25,775 bases of DNA from Candidatus Hodarchaeota archaeon (GCA_016839665.1 JAEOTU010000066.1:1-25775), one strand, 5' to 3'; shown: positions 7,536-16,464, counted from the first letter of the stretch. The notes: generated from the letters alone by a model not told the origin. Made by a program: numbers and translations.

Positions 7536-10500
7536 CTGTCAGAAGTACAAAAAGAGCTCGAAAAAGCTAAAGCATTTGAAGATACTGGTAATTTTAATAA
7601 AGCTGCAAAAAGTTATTTCAAAGCTGCACAAGCAGCAAATGATTTAAAACTCTATAATAAGGCGTTTTTAGTAGCAAAAAAATCAGAAAATACTGATCTG
7701 ATGTATGAGTTTGGAAAAACGTATTACGATTTGTTATTTCAAAGCGATGAAAAGGGAGAGATAAAAAAATTGATTCCTACTTTTTTGGCTATAGCAAATC
7801 GTAAGCGAGATGAACTGACTACAGGAGATACCCTCCAATCTCCAGAAGAAATGCTGGAAATCTTAAGCTGGACAATGGTTCTCTATCAGATAATTGGGGA
7901 TACAGATTCCGCATATGACACTTCTTTACAGATTGGTGATGTTTTTTTCACTTTTGGGAAAGAATTCTTAACAGGAACTCATCTCATGGGCAAAGAAGAG
8001 AAATGGGATCGAGGATTAACGCTTTACAACAACGCAATTGAGGTGTATCAACAGATACGTCTTGATAGTATGGCCCTTGAAAAAATCTTTGCTCTGAAGC
8101 TTGATAGAATTGACAGATTAATTGATATAGGCCGACATGCGGAAGGTCTTGAAGAAGTTGCGGGTTTAATTGATTATTATAGCTCTCAACCTAAAGAAAT
8201 AGTCCCATATTCTAAGGAAGAACTATCTCTTAAAAGTTCAGAGATCCTTGGGAATAAAAGTATCGAGGCTGCTCGTGCCAAGCAGTTTGTTGTAGCAGAC
8301 ATGCTAATGAAGCCAACAAAAGATGGTTTTGAGAGTGCTGGTAAATATACCAGAATTACACCCTATTTATGGCAGCTTGCTTCAGTTTATGACGAATTAG
8401 ATCAAAATAACCTTTTCTTAACCCTTACGGATTCCGCTTTTGATACTGCCTTAAAATATAATGATAATAAAATCCAACAAACGATATTTACTTATTTAGA
8501 AAAACGAGCAAAAGATATTTGTGGAGATATCCTCGGATCTCGTCTACTTATGGTCAAAAAAGGTTCAATCGAATTTTATAACAATACTGGTGTTCAATAT
8601 CTTCTCAAGGCAATGGATTGTGCCAAAAAAATAGATAATAACGAGATTCCTGATAAAATTCTTGAATTTCTTTTCGAATATGGTCAAAGCATGTACGAAA
8701 AAAAACTTAGGAAACGTTCTCTAATCTATTTCGAATTTTGTGCGACCAACTGGTGGAATCTACCAAAAGGGTCCAGTAAAACTCGGGATGTCATCGGTTA
8801 TTTGGAGACTAAATTTAGTGATTTATTAACTGAGGGGAAATTTGACAACGCAGCAACTCACATTGGAAGCATTATTACAATTAAAACATCTATAGAGGAT
8901 ACGGAAAGTGCAGGTATCTCTGCTTTCTCGTTTGCTCAAGCAGCAGGGCAACAATCAAAGCAAGAATTTGAATTGGAATTTCTAGAACGAGCTTATGACG
9001 CTTTTACATCAGCAAAGGCAACAATGAAATTACAAGAAATGTATAGCTACATCATTCAACGATCAGACCCATTATTCAATCTAGAGCCTAAATCAGAAGC
9101 ACGAAGAGAGAAACTCATTCAACTTGGAGAACAAGTTTCTTCAGCAATCTCAGAGGAGACTCAAGGGGAATTTCTACAAGCAACAACCTTTAAAGCTCTT
9201 AATACTGGTCTATTAGATTTGGGAATTAGTACTGCAGATCGCGCGTTTGAAGTACAGAAGAATTATGATCCTCAACTTGCTGCTGATTTATACTTCAAAG
9301 TAGGCTCATTAATATTGGAAAATAACAAAGAGAAAGCAATTGAGTTTATTACTAAATCGACAAAATTTGCCGTTGAACATGAACCTTTAAAGGAAGTAAT
9401 AGAACGCAACATCAGCTATCTCCAAGAATATATTCTTACTAATGAAGAGTTATCCATGAAATCGTTTCTAGTTAAGAAGCTAGAAATCATTTCAGAAATG
9501 GTTGACAGAATAGGCAAATTTCACGAATTTTTACTTATTTTTACCCAGAATCTAGCTGAACAAGTAGCTCAACCAAATTTTTTTGCTGAAATGAAGAAAT
9601 TCTTAGCTAGAACATTTGATGAATTTCAATCGCAAGATTCGAATCATCCCAAGCTGGAAGAAATTATTACGTGGACTAATAGCCACATCAGAGAAGCTTA
9701 TCCTGCAGAAGCCCATGCTCAAGTTTATGAGCTTACTCTTCTTAATCTATCATTTTACGAGAAAGTTAATAAACCTCAAGAATTTCGCCCATTTTTCTGG
9801 GAAGTGTTTAATACATTTTTATCCGTAGAGAATTTCTCATATGCCATCAATCTTCTCAAACAGACCACACTATTCTTAGATCGAATGAAACAGCCTAAGG
9901 AAATCCAAAAAGAACTTACAGAGAAAGCTATTTCTGATTTACATCGTAGCGTGAAACCTAAAATTGCAGAAGAAAAATTTGATGATGTTTGGAACATTAT
10001 TCAAGAGCTGTTTAGCATTCTTGAGAGTACAAAGCTATTGTCTGAAGCAGGTAATCTATATGAAGTCAATGCTCGACTCTTTGCACCCCACCGCTTGGAT
10101 CTTGCTTTGACAATGTGGAAGAAGATAATTGAGGTCGTAAAAGATCCTGAAATTTTAACCAATGTTTCAAAATCTATCAGTAATGATTTCATTCCAATGT
10201 ATCTTGAAAAAGGAGCTCCACCTGCAGTAAATCAGTTATATGAACTAGCAGTTGAGGCAAACAAAGCAATATCAAACACAACAGGCGTACATAACGCAAT
10301 ATTACAGGCAGCAAAGTTCAACCTATCTCTAGGCGAATTTGAGAAGGTTCAGGAGTGGGGAAAGAAGGGTTTTCAAGAGGCCTCTGACACTAAGAATGAA
10401 GACATGTTATTAGAGTTTGCAAATATGTTCTTTTCTGTTGGCAGTGGCTTATTAGCTGACGAACCCGAAATTGGTGTTGACCTAGTGAAAACTGCTTCAG

Positions 10501-11015
10501 ATCAGTTAAGAGGTTATGGTCCTTCTGGTTTTGATTATTATTGTATTAAAATGGCTGAAATTTACGAGAATTTGTATAGTTCACCATTAACCCAACAAGT
10601 TGCTCAGAATGAACGTGAAAAAATACTCAAACATTTTAAAGATTCAGGAAAACGAAAAGAAGAAGGAGATTTTCTCTTAACAACTGCTAGGATAAGCTTT
10701 AATGCAGAAAACAATAACGACGGATTGAACCAGATTTCTCATGCGACGACTATCTTTAAAGAAATAGAAGACAAAGATGGTTTGAGTGATGTAGTTAGTC
10801 TGTGTTTAAAAACAGCTTCCAAGTTTCGTATCGGAACAAGCGAATATGAGGCTCTTTCAAGCCATGCTGCCAGTGTGCAGGAAACAACAACTGTTGAGCT
10901 CTCTGATGAAAAGACCCAAGAAGCGTTTGGTGATTTATTTGATGGATTATTGGATGATATGACAAGTTTATTGGATCCAAAAGAAAGAGAGAAACGAAAA
11001 AAAGGGAAGAAGTAA
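7536..11015 (+). CDS. Very large TPR-like alpha-helical solenoid protein, apparent CTG start
   Basis: The frame continues 55 codons upstream of the first ATG (7701), to a stop at 7506, with no ATG, GTG or TTG between. The upstream codons are plainly protein-like (LEKAKAFEDTGNFNKAAKSY, a TPR-type helix pair), so the gene must start earlier than 7701. CTG at 7536 sits five bases after GAGGGGA, a strong ribosome site, and gives 1159 residues. Nearly the whole length is amphipathic helices in pairs of ~35-40 residues with TPR-like small/aromatic spacing (for example WDRGLTLYNNAIEVYQQI and EKAIEFITKS). The extreme C-terminus is a Lys/Arg-rich tail after LDDMTSLLDP. There is no enzyme motif, membrane segment or signal peptide. 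Such solenoids are usually protein-interaction scaffolds, and the N-terminal repeats slightly recall SNAP-type TPRs, which is weak. Its function is unknown; its neighbours do not clarify it. Confidence 0.75.
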   Translation: MSEVQKELEKAKAFEDTGNFNKAAKSYFKAAQAANDLKLYNKAFLVAKKSENTDLMYEFGKTYYDLLFQSDEKGEIKKLIPTFLAIANRKRDELTTGDTLQSPEEMLEILSWTMVLYQIIGDTDSAYDTSLQIGDVFFTFGKEFLTGTHLMGKEEKWDRGLTLYNNAIEVYQQIRLDSMALEKIFALKLDRIDRLIDIGRHAEGLEEVAGLIDYYSSQPKEIVPYSKEELSLKSSEILGNKSIEAARAKQFVVADMLMKPTKDGFESAGKYTRITPYLWQLASVYDELDQNNLFLTLTDSAFDTALKYNDNKIQQTIFTYLEKRAKDICGDILGSRLLMVKKGSIEFYNNTGVQYLLKAMDCAKKIDNNEIPDKILEFLFEYGQSMYEKKLRKRSLIYFEFCATNWWNLPKGSSKTRDVIGYLETKFSDLLTEGKFDNAATHIGSIITIKTSIEDTESAGISAFSFAQAAGQQSKQEFELEFLERAYDAFTSAKATMKLQEMYSYIIQRSDPLFNLEPKSEARREKLIQLGEQVSSAISEETQGEFLQATTFKALNTGLLDLGISTADRAFEVQKNYDPQLAADLYFKVGSLILENNKEKAIEFITKSTKFAVEHEPLKEVIERNISYLQEYILTNEELSMKSFLVKKLEIISEMVDRIGKFHEFLLIFTQNLAEQVAQPNFFAEMKKFLARTFDEFQSQDSNHPKLEEIITWTNSHIREAYPAEAHAQVYELTLLNLSFYEKVNKPQEFRPFFWEVFNTFLSVENFSYAINLLKQTTLFLDRMKQPKEIQKELTEKAISDLHRSVKPKIAEEKFDDVWNIIQELFSILESTKLLSEAGNLYEVNARLFAPHRLDLALTMWKKIIEVVKDPEILTNVSKSISNDFIPMYLEKGAPPAVNQLYELAVEANKAISNTTGVHNAILQAAKFNLSLGEFEKVQEWGKKGFQEASDTKNEDMLLEFANMFFSVGSGLLADEPEIGVDLVKTASDQLRGYGPSGFDYYCIKMAEIYENLYSSPLTQQVAQNEREKILKHFKDSGKRKEEGDFLLTTARISFNAENNNDGLNQISHATTIFKEIEDKDGLSDVVSLCLKTASKFRIGTSEYEALSSHAASVQETTTVELSDEKTQEAFGDLFDGLLDDMTSLLDPKEREKRKKGKK

Positions 11016-11035
11016 GAAGAGTATTCCTCTAATTC

Positions 11036-12481
11036 TTATCCTTCTTTTCCTTCCATAAGCGGATATCGTCTAAACATCAAAGCTCCCAAGATTAGGAAGA
11101 ATCCAGCAACAGGACCTACCAATAGAATCCCAAGGGGGCCTGTTCCTAAAAGACCTGTTTCGGTGACAACGTCAGGGGAATAGAATTCTCTTCCAAAGAG
11201 GGTTAAGATAATTCCAAGGATCAAATCTCCGCAAGCCGCAAAGAACCAATCCACAACACCTTGAGCAGCAAAATACATTGATTCTCGTCGTTGGCCAGTC
11301 ATCTTTTCATCGAGATCTATCACATCACTGAAAACCGAATAACCAAGAACCATAACACCACCCACAGGAACACCAACAATGAAAATTGTTACGAATAATT
11401 GCGTAAGAATGAAATTCATCCAATTAGATGAGGTAACCAACTGATTGCGACCTTCCACAGTTACAAAGGAGATAGTGTTTTCAGGGGTGATAAAGGGAAC
11501 TTGTCCAAGAAAAACCATGAGGCAGGAAAAAATCCCGAAGAACAAGCAGGAGTAATAATAAATTCGTGCTTTTCCAAACCGTTTCGCCAAATATGAAATG
11601 ATTGGGATTGCAATAAGGGCTGATACCACGAACATTCCTGAAATAAGAGAAACAACTATATCATCTGGTCCTATACCGATGTAGTTAATAGCGATCATAG
11701 GTAATGTTGCCAAAAGCATTGCTTCAGCTAACATCGCTGTACTAACGGTTGCTAAATAGCTGGGAAAAAAAGATTTATTCTTAAATGTCAATCTGAAAGA
11801 CTCTAACAAACCTAACCTCGTTAATGCAGCTTGGTCGTTTTCTTTAACCCCAAAAAATACCAGTATCATACCTATGAGAGTCAAAATGGCAATTGGAAGA
11901 GCTGCTAAAAATGCGGTCATACGAGATTCACCAACTATCCCTGCAAAGATTCCTCTAAGAATTGGAAATGATAAAGCCCCGAGAATTGTACCAAAGAGTA
12001 CAAAAGCTGTTCGTGTAGCTTGGTAGGAGGTCCGCTCGTGCTTTTCAGGAGCTATTTCAGGTAGTAGAGCTAAGTACGGATTAATAACAGCCGCATTGGT
12101 CCATCTAAATCCCACAAATGTAACTAAAAGCCAAGGTAAAACGATAATTAATTCGCTTGATGGACAAGAAAAGGTTAAAATAAAGAATAATACCCATAAT
12201 GGAGTTAGAAAGAAAAATGGCCTTCTTCTACCAAAACGTGTGCGAATATTATCAGAGAATCGGGCGACAGGGACATTCATTAGACCTTCGCTAAATTTTC
12301 CTGTGAAAGTAATAATTGTTACAAATAAGGCATCCCAATTAGAGGGCTCCACTAACACCTCATCGAGATAAAAGATGATCACAAATATAGATAGTACATT
12401 TCCCATAATTGCATTTCCAAAACTACCATAACTCCAAAGAAATTTTTGGAAACGGCCTGGTTTATATGACCTGACATCCAT
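11036..12481 (-). CDS. GPH-family sugar:cation symporter-like transporter (MFS)
   Basis: The product is 481 residues from the ATG at 12481, which is preceded by AGTGA at a suitable distance; a TTG at 12499 would add six residues. About twelve hydrophobic segments are visible, so it is an integral membrane protein. After the second segment comes SDNIRTRFGRRRPF, the glycoside-pentoside-hexuronide (GPH) signature in the loop between helices 2 and 3, also seen in sucrose/SLC45-type carriers. The start, GRFQKFLWSYGSFGNAIM, is also GPH-like. These carriers move sugars or glycosides with H+ or Na+; the substrate cannot be told from sequence. The glucan phosphorylase and phosphofructokinase genes nearby make sugar import or export plausible. 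It converges tightly with the solenoid gene (20 bases) and is divergent from the methyltransferase, with operator-like half-sites between them. Confidence 0.8.
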   Translation of the reverse strand: MDVRSYKPGRFQKFLWSYGSFGNAIMGNVLSIFVIIFYLDEVLVEPSNWDALFVTIITFTGKFSEGLMNVPVARFSDNIRTRFGRRRPFFFLTPLWVLFFILTFSCPSSELIIVLPWLLVTFVGFRWTNAAVINPYLALLPEIAPEKHERTSYQATRTAFVLFGTILGALSFPILRGIFAGIVGESRMTAFLAALPIAILTLIGMILVFFGVKENDQAALTRLGLLESFRLTFKNKSFFPSYLATVSTAMLAEAMLLATLPMIAINYIGIGPDDIVVSLISGMFVVSALIAIPIISYLAKRFGKARIYYYSCLFFGIFSCLMVFLGQVPFITPENTISFVTVEGRNQLVTSSNWMNFILTQLFVTIFIVGVPVGGVMVLGYSVFSDVIDLDEKMTGQRRESMYFAAQGVVDWFFAACGDLILGIILTLFGREFYSPDVVTETGLLGTGPLGILLVGPVAGFFLILGALMFRRYPLMEGKEG

Positions 12482-12497
12482 TTTATTCACTTCTAGC

Positions 12498-12527
12498 AAT
12501 CCTTTTGAAGAGGATTAATGAAATCCT
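12498..12527. promoter_or_regulatory. Three alternating AATCCT/AGGATT half-sites in the transporter promoter
   Basis: AATCCT (12498-12503), AGGATT (12511-12516) and AATCCT (12522-12527) form two overlapping inverted repeats, with spacers of 7 and 7 bases. On the minus strand they fall just downstream of a TATA-like ATAATATA (about 12526-12533), around the expected transcription start of the transporter. This arrangement looks like a repressor-binding region. No known regulator motif is recognised. Confidence 0.4.
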
Positions 12528-12591
12528 ATATTATTTTATAAAAATTCTGAGAAAATAAAAGATGACTTAATTCAGACACAAGGGGAAATCA

Positions 12592-13101
12592 GTGAAAACT
12601 AGGAAAGATGAAAGGATTTTAAAACAACTTAGAAAGTGTGGCATTTCAAATGGAGTTTGGATTGATGCTGGCTGTGGAAGAGGAACTTATACTTTTCCAT
12701 TGGCAACAATAGCAACACAGGTCATCGCAATAGATAAAAATCCATACGATTTATCCTTTCTCAAATCTCGTCTCCATTCAGTTACCAATATCGTAATTCA
12801 TGAAATGGATTTCAACCAAAATCTTCCTCTTCCTGAGTTAGTTGATGGTATTTTGTTCGGTTTTTCTTTGCATTATGAACCTACTCTATCTAGAGCTCTA
12901 CATAATGCTTTTAATCAACTTAAATCCAATGGCATAATCATTGTTCTTGAATACATTCAACAGGAACCGTTACCATGGGTACCATTTCCTGTATCCAAAG
13001 TAAAATTAATTGAGTTGCTCTCAAGGATAGGGTTCGATAAGATAGATACTATTCACCAGAGCAGACGGTTCTATATTGTTCGTGGGATAAAATCTGTCTA
13101 A
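12592..13101 (+). CDS. Class I SAM-dependent methyltransferase, substrate unknown
   Basis: The product is 169 residues from a GTG start preceded by AGGGG at a normal distance. It shows the Rossmann-like methyltransferase core. Motif I is DAGCGRG (residues 25-31), preceded by strand VWI. An acidic end of strand 2 is Asp48 in VIAIDKN, which would bind the SAM ribose. EMDF (Asp73) fits the adenine-binding position, and a hydrophobic strand GILFGFSLHYEP fits motif IV. The length is minimal: core only, with no extra substrate domain. A small-molecule target or a nucleic-acid or protein substrate are equally possible. It is divergent from the transporter and converges with a MaoC-like gene 34 bases away. 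The fold call is safe; the reaction beyond methyl transfer is not. Confidence 0.82.
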   Translation: MKTRKDERILKQLRKCGISNGVWIDAGCGRGTYTFPLATIATQVIAIDKNPYDLSFLKSRLHSVTNIVIHEMDFNQNLPLPELVDGILFGFSLHYEPTLSRALHNAFNQLKSNGIIIVLEYIQQEPLPWVPFPVSKVKLIELLSRIGFDKIDTIHQSRRFYIVRGIKSV

Positions 13102-13135
13102 GGTATTCTTGATTGTATAAATGTTAAGTGATTTC

Positions 13136-13555
13136 TTAGAATTTCATTAGCATGACAAGAGCTTTTCCGTCCACAACTAACTCGTTATGCTGATTAACAC
13201 AAGTTGTTCTCAGAGTTATACGTTCTTTCTCATCATCCTTGTAAATTATTTTTACTTTAGCTGTAATTGTGTCTCCTATACGAACAGGTTTTCTAAAGTC
13301 GATTTCTTGCTTTAAATATATACTCCCTGGTCCAGGCAATTCCTGAGCAAGTACTGTTGAAATAAACGATACAGATAACATCCCATGAGCGATTCGCCCT
13401 TTAAAAAATGTTTTTGTAGCATAGTTTTCATCTAAGTGAATTGGGTTATGATCACCACTGACATCAGCGAATTTTTCGATATCTTTTTCTGTTATTGTAC
13501 GTTTGTATTCAGCAGTCTGGCCTATTTTTAAATCAGAATATTGAAGGATCGTCAT
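13136..13555 (-). CDS. MaoC-like (R)-specific enoyl-CoA hydratase
   Basis: The product is 139 residues, a single hot-dog fold. The hydratase-2 signature is present: FADVSGDHNPIHLDE with Asp35 and His40 as the catalytic pair, followed by RIAHGMLSVSF, the family's second conserved segment. Members hydrate trans-2-enoyl-CoA to (R)-3-hydroxyacyl-CoA in fatty acid metabolism; the size matches PhaJ-type single-domain enzymes (~135-155). The substrate chain length is not predictable here. No acyl-CoA dehydrogenase, thiolase or PHA synthase is nearby, so the pathway is unknown. Its promoter region carries a perfect palindrome (13582-13602) that overlaps the TATA-like box, suggesting that this gene is specifically regulated. 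It converges with the methyltransferase gene. Confidence 0.85.
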   Translation of the reverse strand: MTILQYSDLKIGQTAEYKRTITEKDIEKFADVSGDHNPIHLDENYATKTFFKGRIAHGMLSVSFISTVLAQELPGPGSIYLKQEIDFRKPVRIGDTITAKVKIIYKDDEKERITLRTTCVNQHNELVVDGKALVMLMKF

Positions 13556-13581
13556 CTTCTACTATCTCAATTTCTACAGAT

Positions 13582-13602
13582 TATAGGAACATACTTCCTA
13601 TA
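13582..13602. promoter_or_regulatory. Perfect 8-bp inverted repeat (candidate operator) upstream of the MaoC gene
   Basis: TATAGGAA, a 5-base spacer, then TTCCTATA form a perfect dyad. On the minus strand TATATAGGA at its right edge can act as the TATA box of the MaoC gene, about 45 bases before its ATG. A regulator bound here would block TBP/TFB or polymerase. Confidence 0.45.
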
Positions 13603-13665
13603 TACTAAGTAAATAAACCTAAGATATTTCACCTCATTGTAATTCGCTACGACAAGGATTAGGAC

Positions 13666-13675
13666 TATAAATTTA
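13666..13675 (+). promoter_or_regulatory. TATA box for the glucan phosphorylase gene
   Basis: TATAAATTTA lies about 55 bases before the ATG. A ribosome site, GGAGA, follows at 13716-13720, seven bases before the start codon. Confidence 0.55.
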
Positions 13676-13727
13676 TCTTTTCCAACAGAATCCAGGGAAT
13701 TATGAAATTTAATCTGGAGAACTAAAA

Positions 13728-15845
13728 ATGGTCGAAATTCCAGCACGAATCGAAAGATTAAGTGAGCTTGCAAACAATCTGACATGGGTTTGGAATCCAA
13801 ATGCCCGTGAGCTTTTTAAACGCCTAGACCACCCCCTTTGGGTTTACACTGGCCATAACCCAGTTCGTATGCTTCAACTAATACCGAAAAAACGTGTAGA
13901 AGCTGCTGCTCAGAACCCTGCATTCCTTAAAACCTTTGATGGAGTTATGCACAAATTCGATCTCGATCTGGATCTAAGGGAAACGTGGTTTTCAGAACAT
14001 TATCCAGATTATCAGGGAGAAATTGCTTACATTAGTACCGAATATGGATTGCACCAATCTCTCCCAATTTATTCAGGCGGTTTGGGAATCTTAAGTGGCG
14101 ACCACGTCAAAGAAAGCAGTGATCTAGGACTTCCTCTTGTCGGGGTAGGGTTTGTTTATCCCCAAGGCTATTTTAAACAGTCAATATTAAGGAATGGTTG
14201 GCAAGAAGCTCAATATGACTACTTAAAATTTGAACAAACTCCAATAAATCCAATTTTTGAGAATGAGAATGGACTAAAGCAATTACACATTGAATTAAAG
14301 TTTCCTACACCCATTTTTCTTAGAGTTTGGAATCTTAAAGCTGGAAACACATTGCTATACCTCATGGATACTGATATTGAACAGAATGAACCTTGGAATC
14401 GCGGACTTTCAGCACGATTATATGGGGGTGACCAAGAAATGAGAATACGCCAGGAGATTGTACTTGGTTTTGGAAGCGTAAGAATTTTATCTCAGCTTGG
14501 GCACAATCCAAGAGTTTATCATTGTAATGAAGGCCACACTGCGTTTGTAGCTCTCGAATTGATTAGAAGAGAAATCTCTGAGAATGGTAAGAGTTTCGAA
14601 GAAGCGAGAGATATTGTTAGAAACAAGATCGTCTTTACAACCCACACCCCTGTTCCTGCTGGACATGACCAATTCCCCTTTGAATTAATCTCTAAGTATT
14701 TTCAGAACTATTGGGAAAGTTTGGGTATAAGTAGAGATGAATTCTTAGCTTTAGGCTCATTTGATTGGGGTTACGGACAGGGCCCCCGATTTAATATGAC
14801 AGCGTTAGGTATCAGGTTAAGTCGATATCAAAATGCTGTTTCACGACTCAATGGCGAAGTAAGTAGAAAAATGTGGTCTGGTCTATTTTCAACGCCCGAA
14901 TTTAAAGAACGTTCTTCAATACAACACATAACCAACGGTGTCCATGTTCCCACCTGGATTGGTATGCCCTTCCAAGCACTATATAGGAAATACTTAGGGA
15001 AAAATTGGTTGAAAAGACATGATGATGCTGATATCTGGGAGCGAATTGATGAGATCCCAAACAAAGAACTGTGGGATGCCCGAGAAGAAGCAAAAGATCG
15101 CCTATTTGTATTTTTGCGAGAAAGAGCTCGCATTAAAAGGACAGAAGAAGGAAAAGATTCGCGCCATACATTAGCAGCTGGAGCTCTATTGGATCCTCAT
15201 GCCTTGACAATCGGTTTTGCCAGAAGATTTGCTACATATAAACGTACACAGCTTATTTTCCAAGATATTGAAAGAATCAAAAAGAGTTTATTGGATAGAT
15301 ATACTCCTGTTCAAATTATATTTGCTGGGAAAGCCCATCCTGCTGATGAACCTGGAAAGAATGTTCTTCAACAGATCTACGAAAAAGCTGTTGATCCATC
15401 AATAGGTGGCCGTGTAGCGTTTATTGAAGATTATGATATGCAGGTGGGACGATATCTGGTTCAAGGATGTGATGTTTGGTTAAATACGCCACGTAAACCA
15501 CTCGAAGCTTCAGGTACTTCAGGAATGAAGGCTGCTATTAATGGGTGTATCAACTTTTCAATTTTAGACGGATGGTGGCCTGAAGGATATGATGGTAGTA
15601 ATGGATGGATGATTGGGGGGAAAGATTTTGATAATCAAGAAGAACAGAATCGTTATGATGCCAATTCATTGTACGATATTCTTGAAAAAGAAATACGCCC
15701 ACTATTTTATGCGAGAAACGGAGAAGGCATTCCCATAGAATGGTTGGAAGTTGTTAAAAATTCGATCAAGAGTTCAACAGCTGCTTTCTCCGCCCGAAGG
15801 ATGCTTAAAGAATATGTGAAAGCATATATTCCAACACAAATCTAA
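13728..15845 (+). CDS. glgP: Alpha-glucan (glycogen/maltodextrin) phosphorylase
   Basis: The product is 705 residues, the short archaeal/bacterial type rather than the ~830-residue animal type. It cleaves alpha-1,4-glucans with phosphate to glucose-1-phosphate, using pyridoxal phosphate. The first ~100 residues match the N-terminal domain typical of this subgroup (DUF3417), with LANNLTWVWNP. Then come EYGLHQSLPIYSGGLGILSGDH, HCNEGHTAF, and FTTHTPVPAGHDQF. The PLP-binding segment is EASGTSGMKAAINGC with Lys601 as the Schiff-base lysine, followed by LDGWWPEGYDGSNGW. The start is supported by GGAGA seven bases upstream and a TATA box. It probably acts in glucan breakdown that feeds the phosphofructokinase gene nearby. 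It converges with the helix-hairpin-helix gene (25-base gap). All key residues are present. Confidence 0.95.
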   Translation: MVEIPARIERLSELANNLTWVWNPNARELFKRLDHPLWVYTGHNPVRMLQLIPKKRVEAAAQNPAFLKTFDGVMHKFDLDLDLRETWFSEHYPDYQGEIAYISTEYGLHQSLPIYSGGLGILSGDHVKESSDLGLPLVGVGFVYPQGYFKQSILRNGWQEAQYDYLKFEQTPINPIFENENGLKQLHIELKFPTPIFLRVWNLKAGNTLLYLMDTDIEQNEPWNRGLSARLYGGDQEMRIRQEIVLGFGSVRILSQLGHNPRVYHCNEGHTAFVALELIRREISENGKSFEEARDIVRNKIVFTTHTPVPAGHDQFPFELISKYFQNYWESLGISRDEFLALGSFDWGYGQGPRFNMTALGIRLSRYQNAVSRLNGEVSRKMWSGLFSTPEFKERSSIQHITNGVHVPTWIGMPFQALYRKYLGKNWLKRHDDADIWERIDEIPNKELWDAREEAKDRLFVFLRERARIKRTEEGKDSRHTLAAGALLDPHALTIGFARRFATYKRTQLIFQDIERIKKSLLDRYTPVQIIFAGKAHPADEPGKNVLQQIYEKAVDPSIGGRVAFIEDYDMQVGRYLVQGCDVWLNTPRKPLEASGTSGMKAAINGCINFSILDGWWPEGYDGSNGWMIGGKDFDNQEEQNRYDANSLYDILEKEIRPLFYARNGEGIPIEWLEVVKNSIKSSTAAFSARRMLKEYVKAYIPTQI

Positions 15846-15870
15846 AGAATCTACTATGATCAAAACCGCT

Positions 15871-16464
15871 CTATCGGAGCATTTGTTGAGCATTTTTTTG
15901 CCAAGTCTTTATTTGGGCATCACTTTTTCGTCCTATTAAAGTAGCAATCTCTTGACTGTGTTTACTTATCAAATCGCCAATTGTTTTAATATTAGCGGCA
16001 ACTAATTTCTCAAAAACTGCCTTACCTATACCTTTCACCTCAGAAACAGGGGTAAGCGTATTCACAGTTGGAGTTACGGGTTTGATAGCTTCAGGTTTTG
16101 GTTCAGGTACTGGTTCTGCTTCTAGAACTGGTTTTTCAACAACAACTTCAACTTTCTTTTTAACTTTCGCAGGAGGTTTAGCTACAACTGGTTTTGGTTT
16201 GGGTTTCTTAGGTTTGGGTTTAGAAAGCGATTTAAGAGCTGGAGCTTGATTCATGAGCTCACCAGTTGTTAAACAGATCCAAAGATGTTTAGGTTCTGAA
16301 GGGTCATTAGGAAGATAATGAGGTCCAATGTCATAAATTGCTCCTGGACATGATTCTTTATGTAATGATTTAGCAACTCTCTTTGTTTTTGGAATGTTCT
16401 TTTTTACCCAACGTTTTCCAATGATATAAGTGTCACCTGGTTTCCCTAGTGTTTGTTTCCACAT
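15871..16464 (-). CDS. Helix-hairpin-helix protein with basic Lys/Pro/Glu linker
   Basis: The product is 197 residues from the ATG at 16464. The frame extends 34 codons further upstream, but AGGTG sits about nine bases before this ATG and the upstream residues look untranslated. Residues ~1-75 form an N-terminal domain that I do not recognise (start MWKQTLGKPGDTYIIGK; two cysteines, in ESCPGAIYD and LWICLT, and two histidines, so metal binding is possible). Residues ~78-135 are a Lys/Pro-rich then Glu/Pro-rich flexible linker. Residues 136-197 contain VKGIGKAVFEKLVAANIKTIGDL, a helix-hairpin-helix pair of the kind that binds DNA or partner proteins. The linker recalls that of the GCS2-like protein at the window start. 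It is divergent from pfkA. A nucleic-acid-associated role is likely but unproven. Confidence 0.65.
   Translation of the reverse strand: MWKQTLGKPGDTYIIGKRWVKKNIPKTKRVAKSLHKESCPGAIYDIGPHYLPNDPSEPKHLWICLTTGELMNQAPALKSLSKPKPKKPKPKPVVAKPPAKVKKKVEVVVEKPVLEAEPVPEPKPEAIKPVTPTVNTLTPVSEVKGIGKAVFEKLVAANIKTIGDLISKHSQEIATLIGRKSDAQIKTWQKNAQQMLR

Noticed and set aside
12482..12499. TTG start adding six residues to the transporter
   Set aside because: The ATG at 12481 has a better-placed AGTGA and the added residues do not match the family start.
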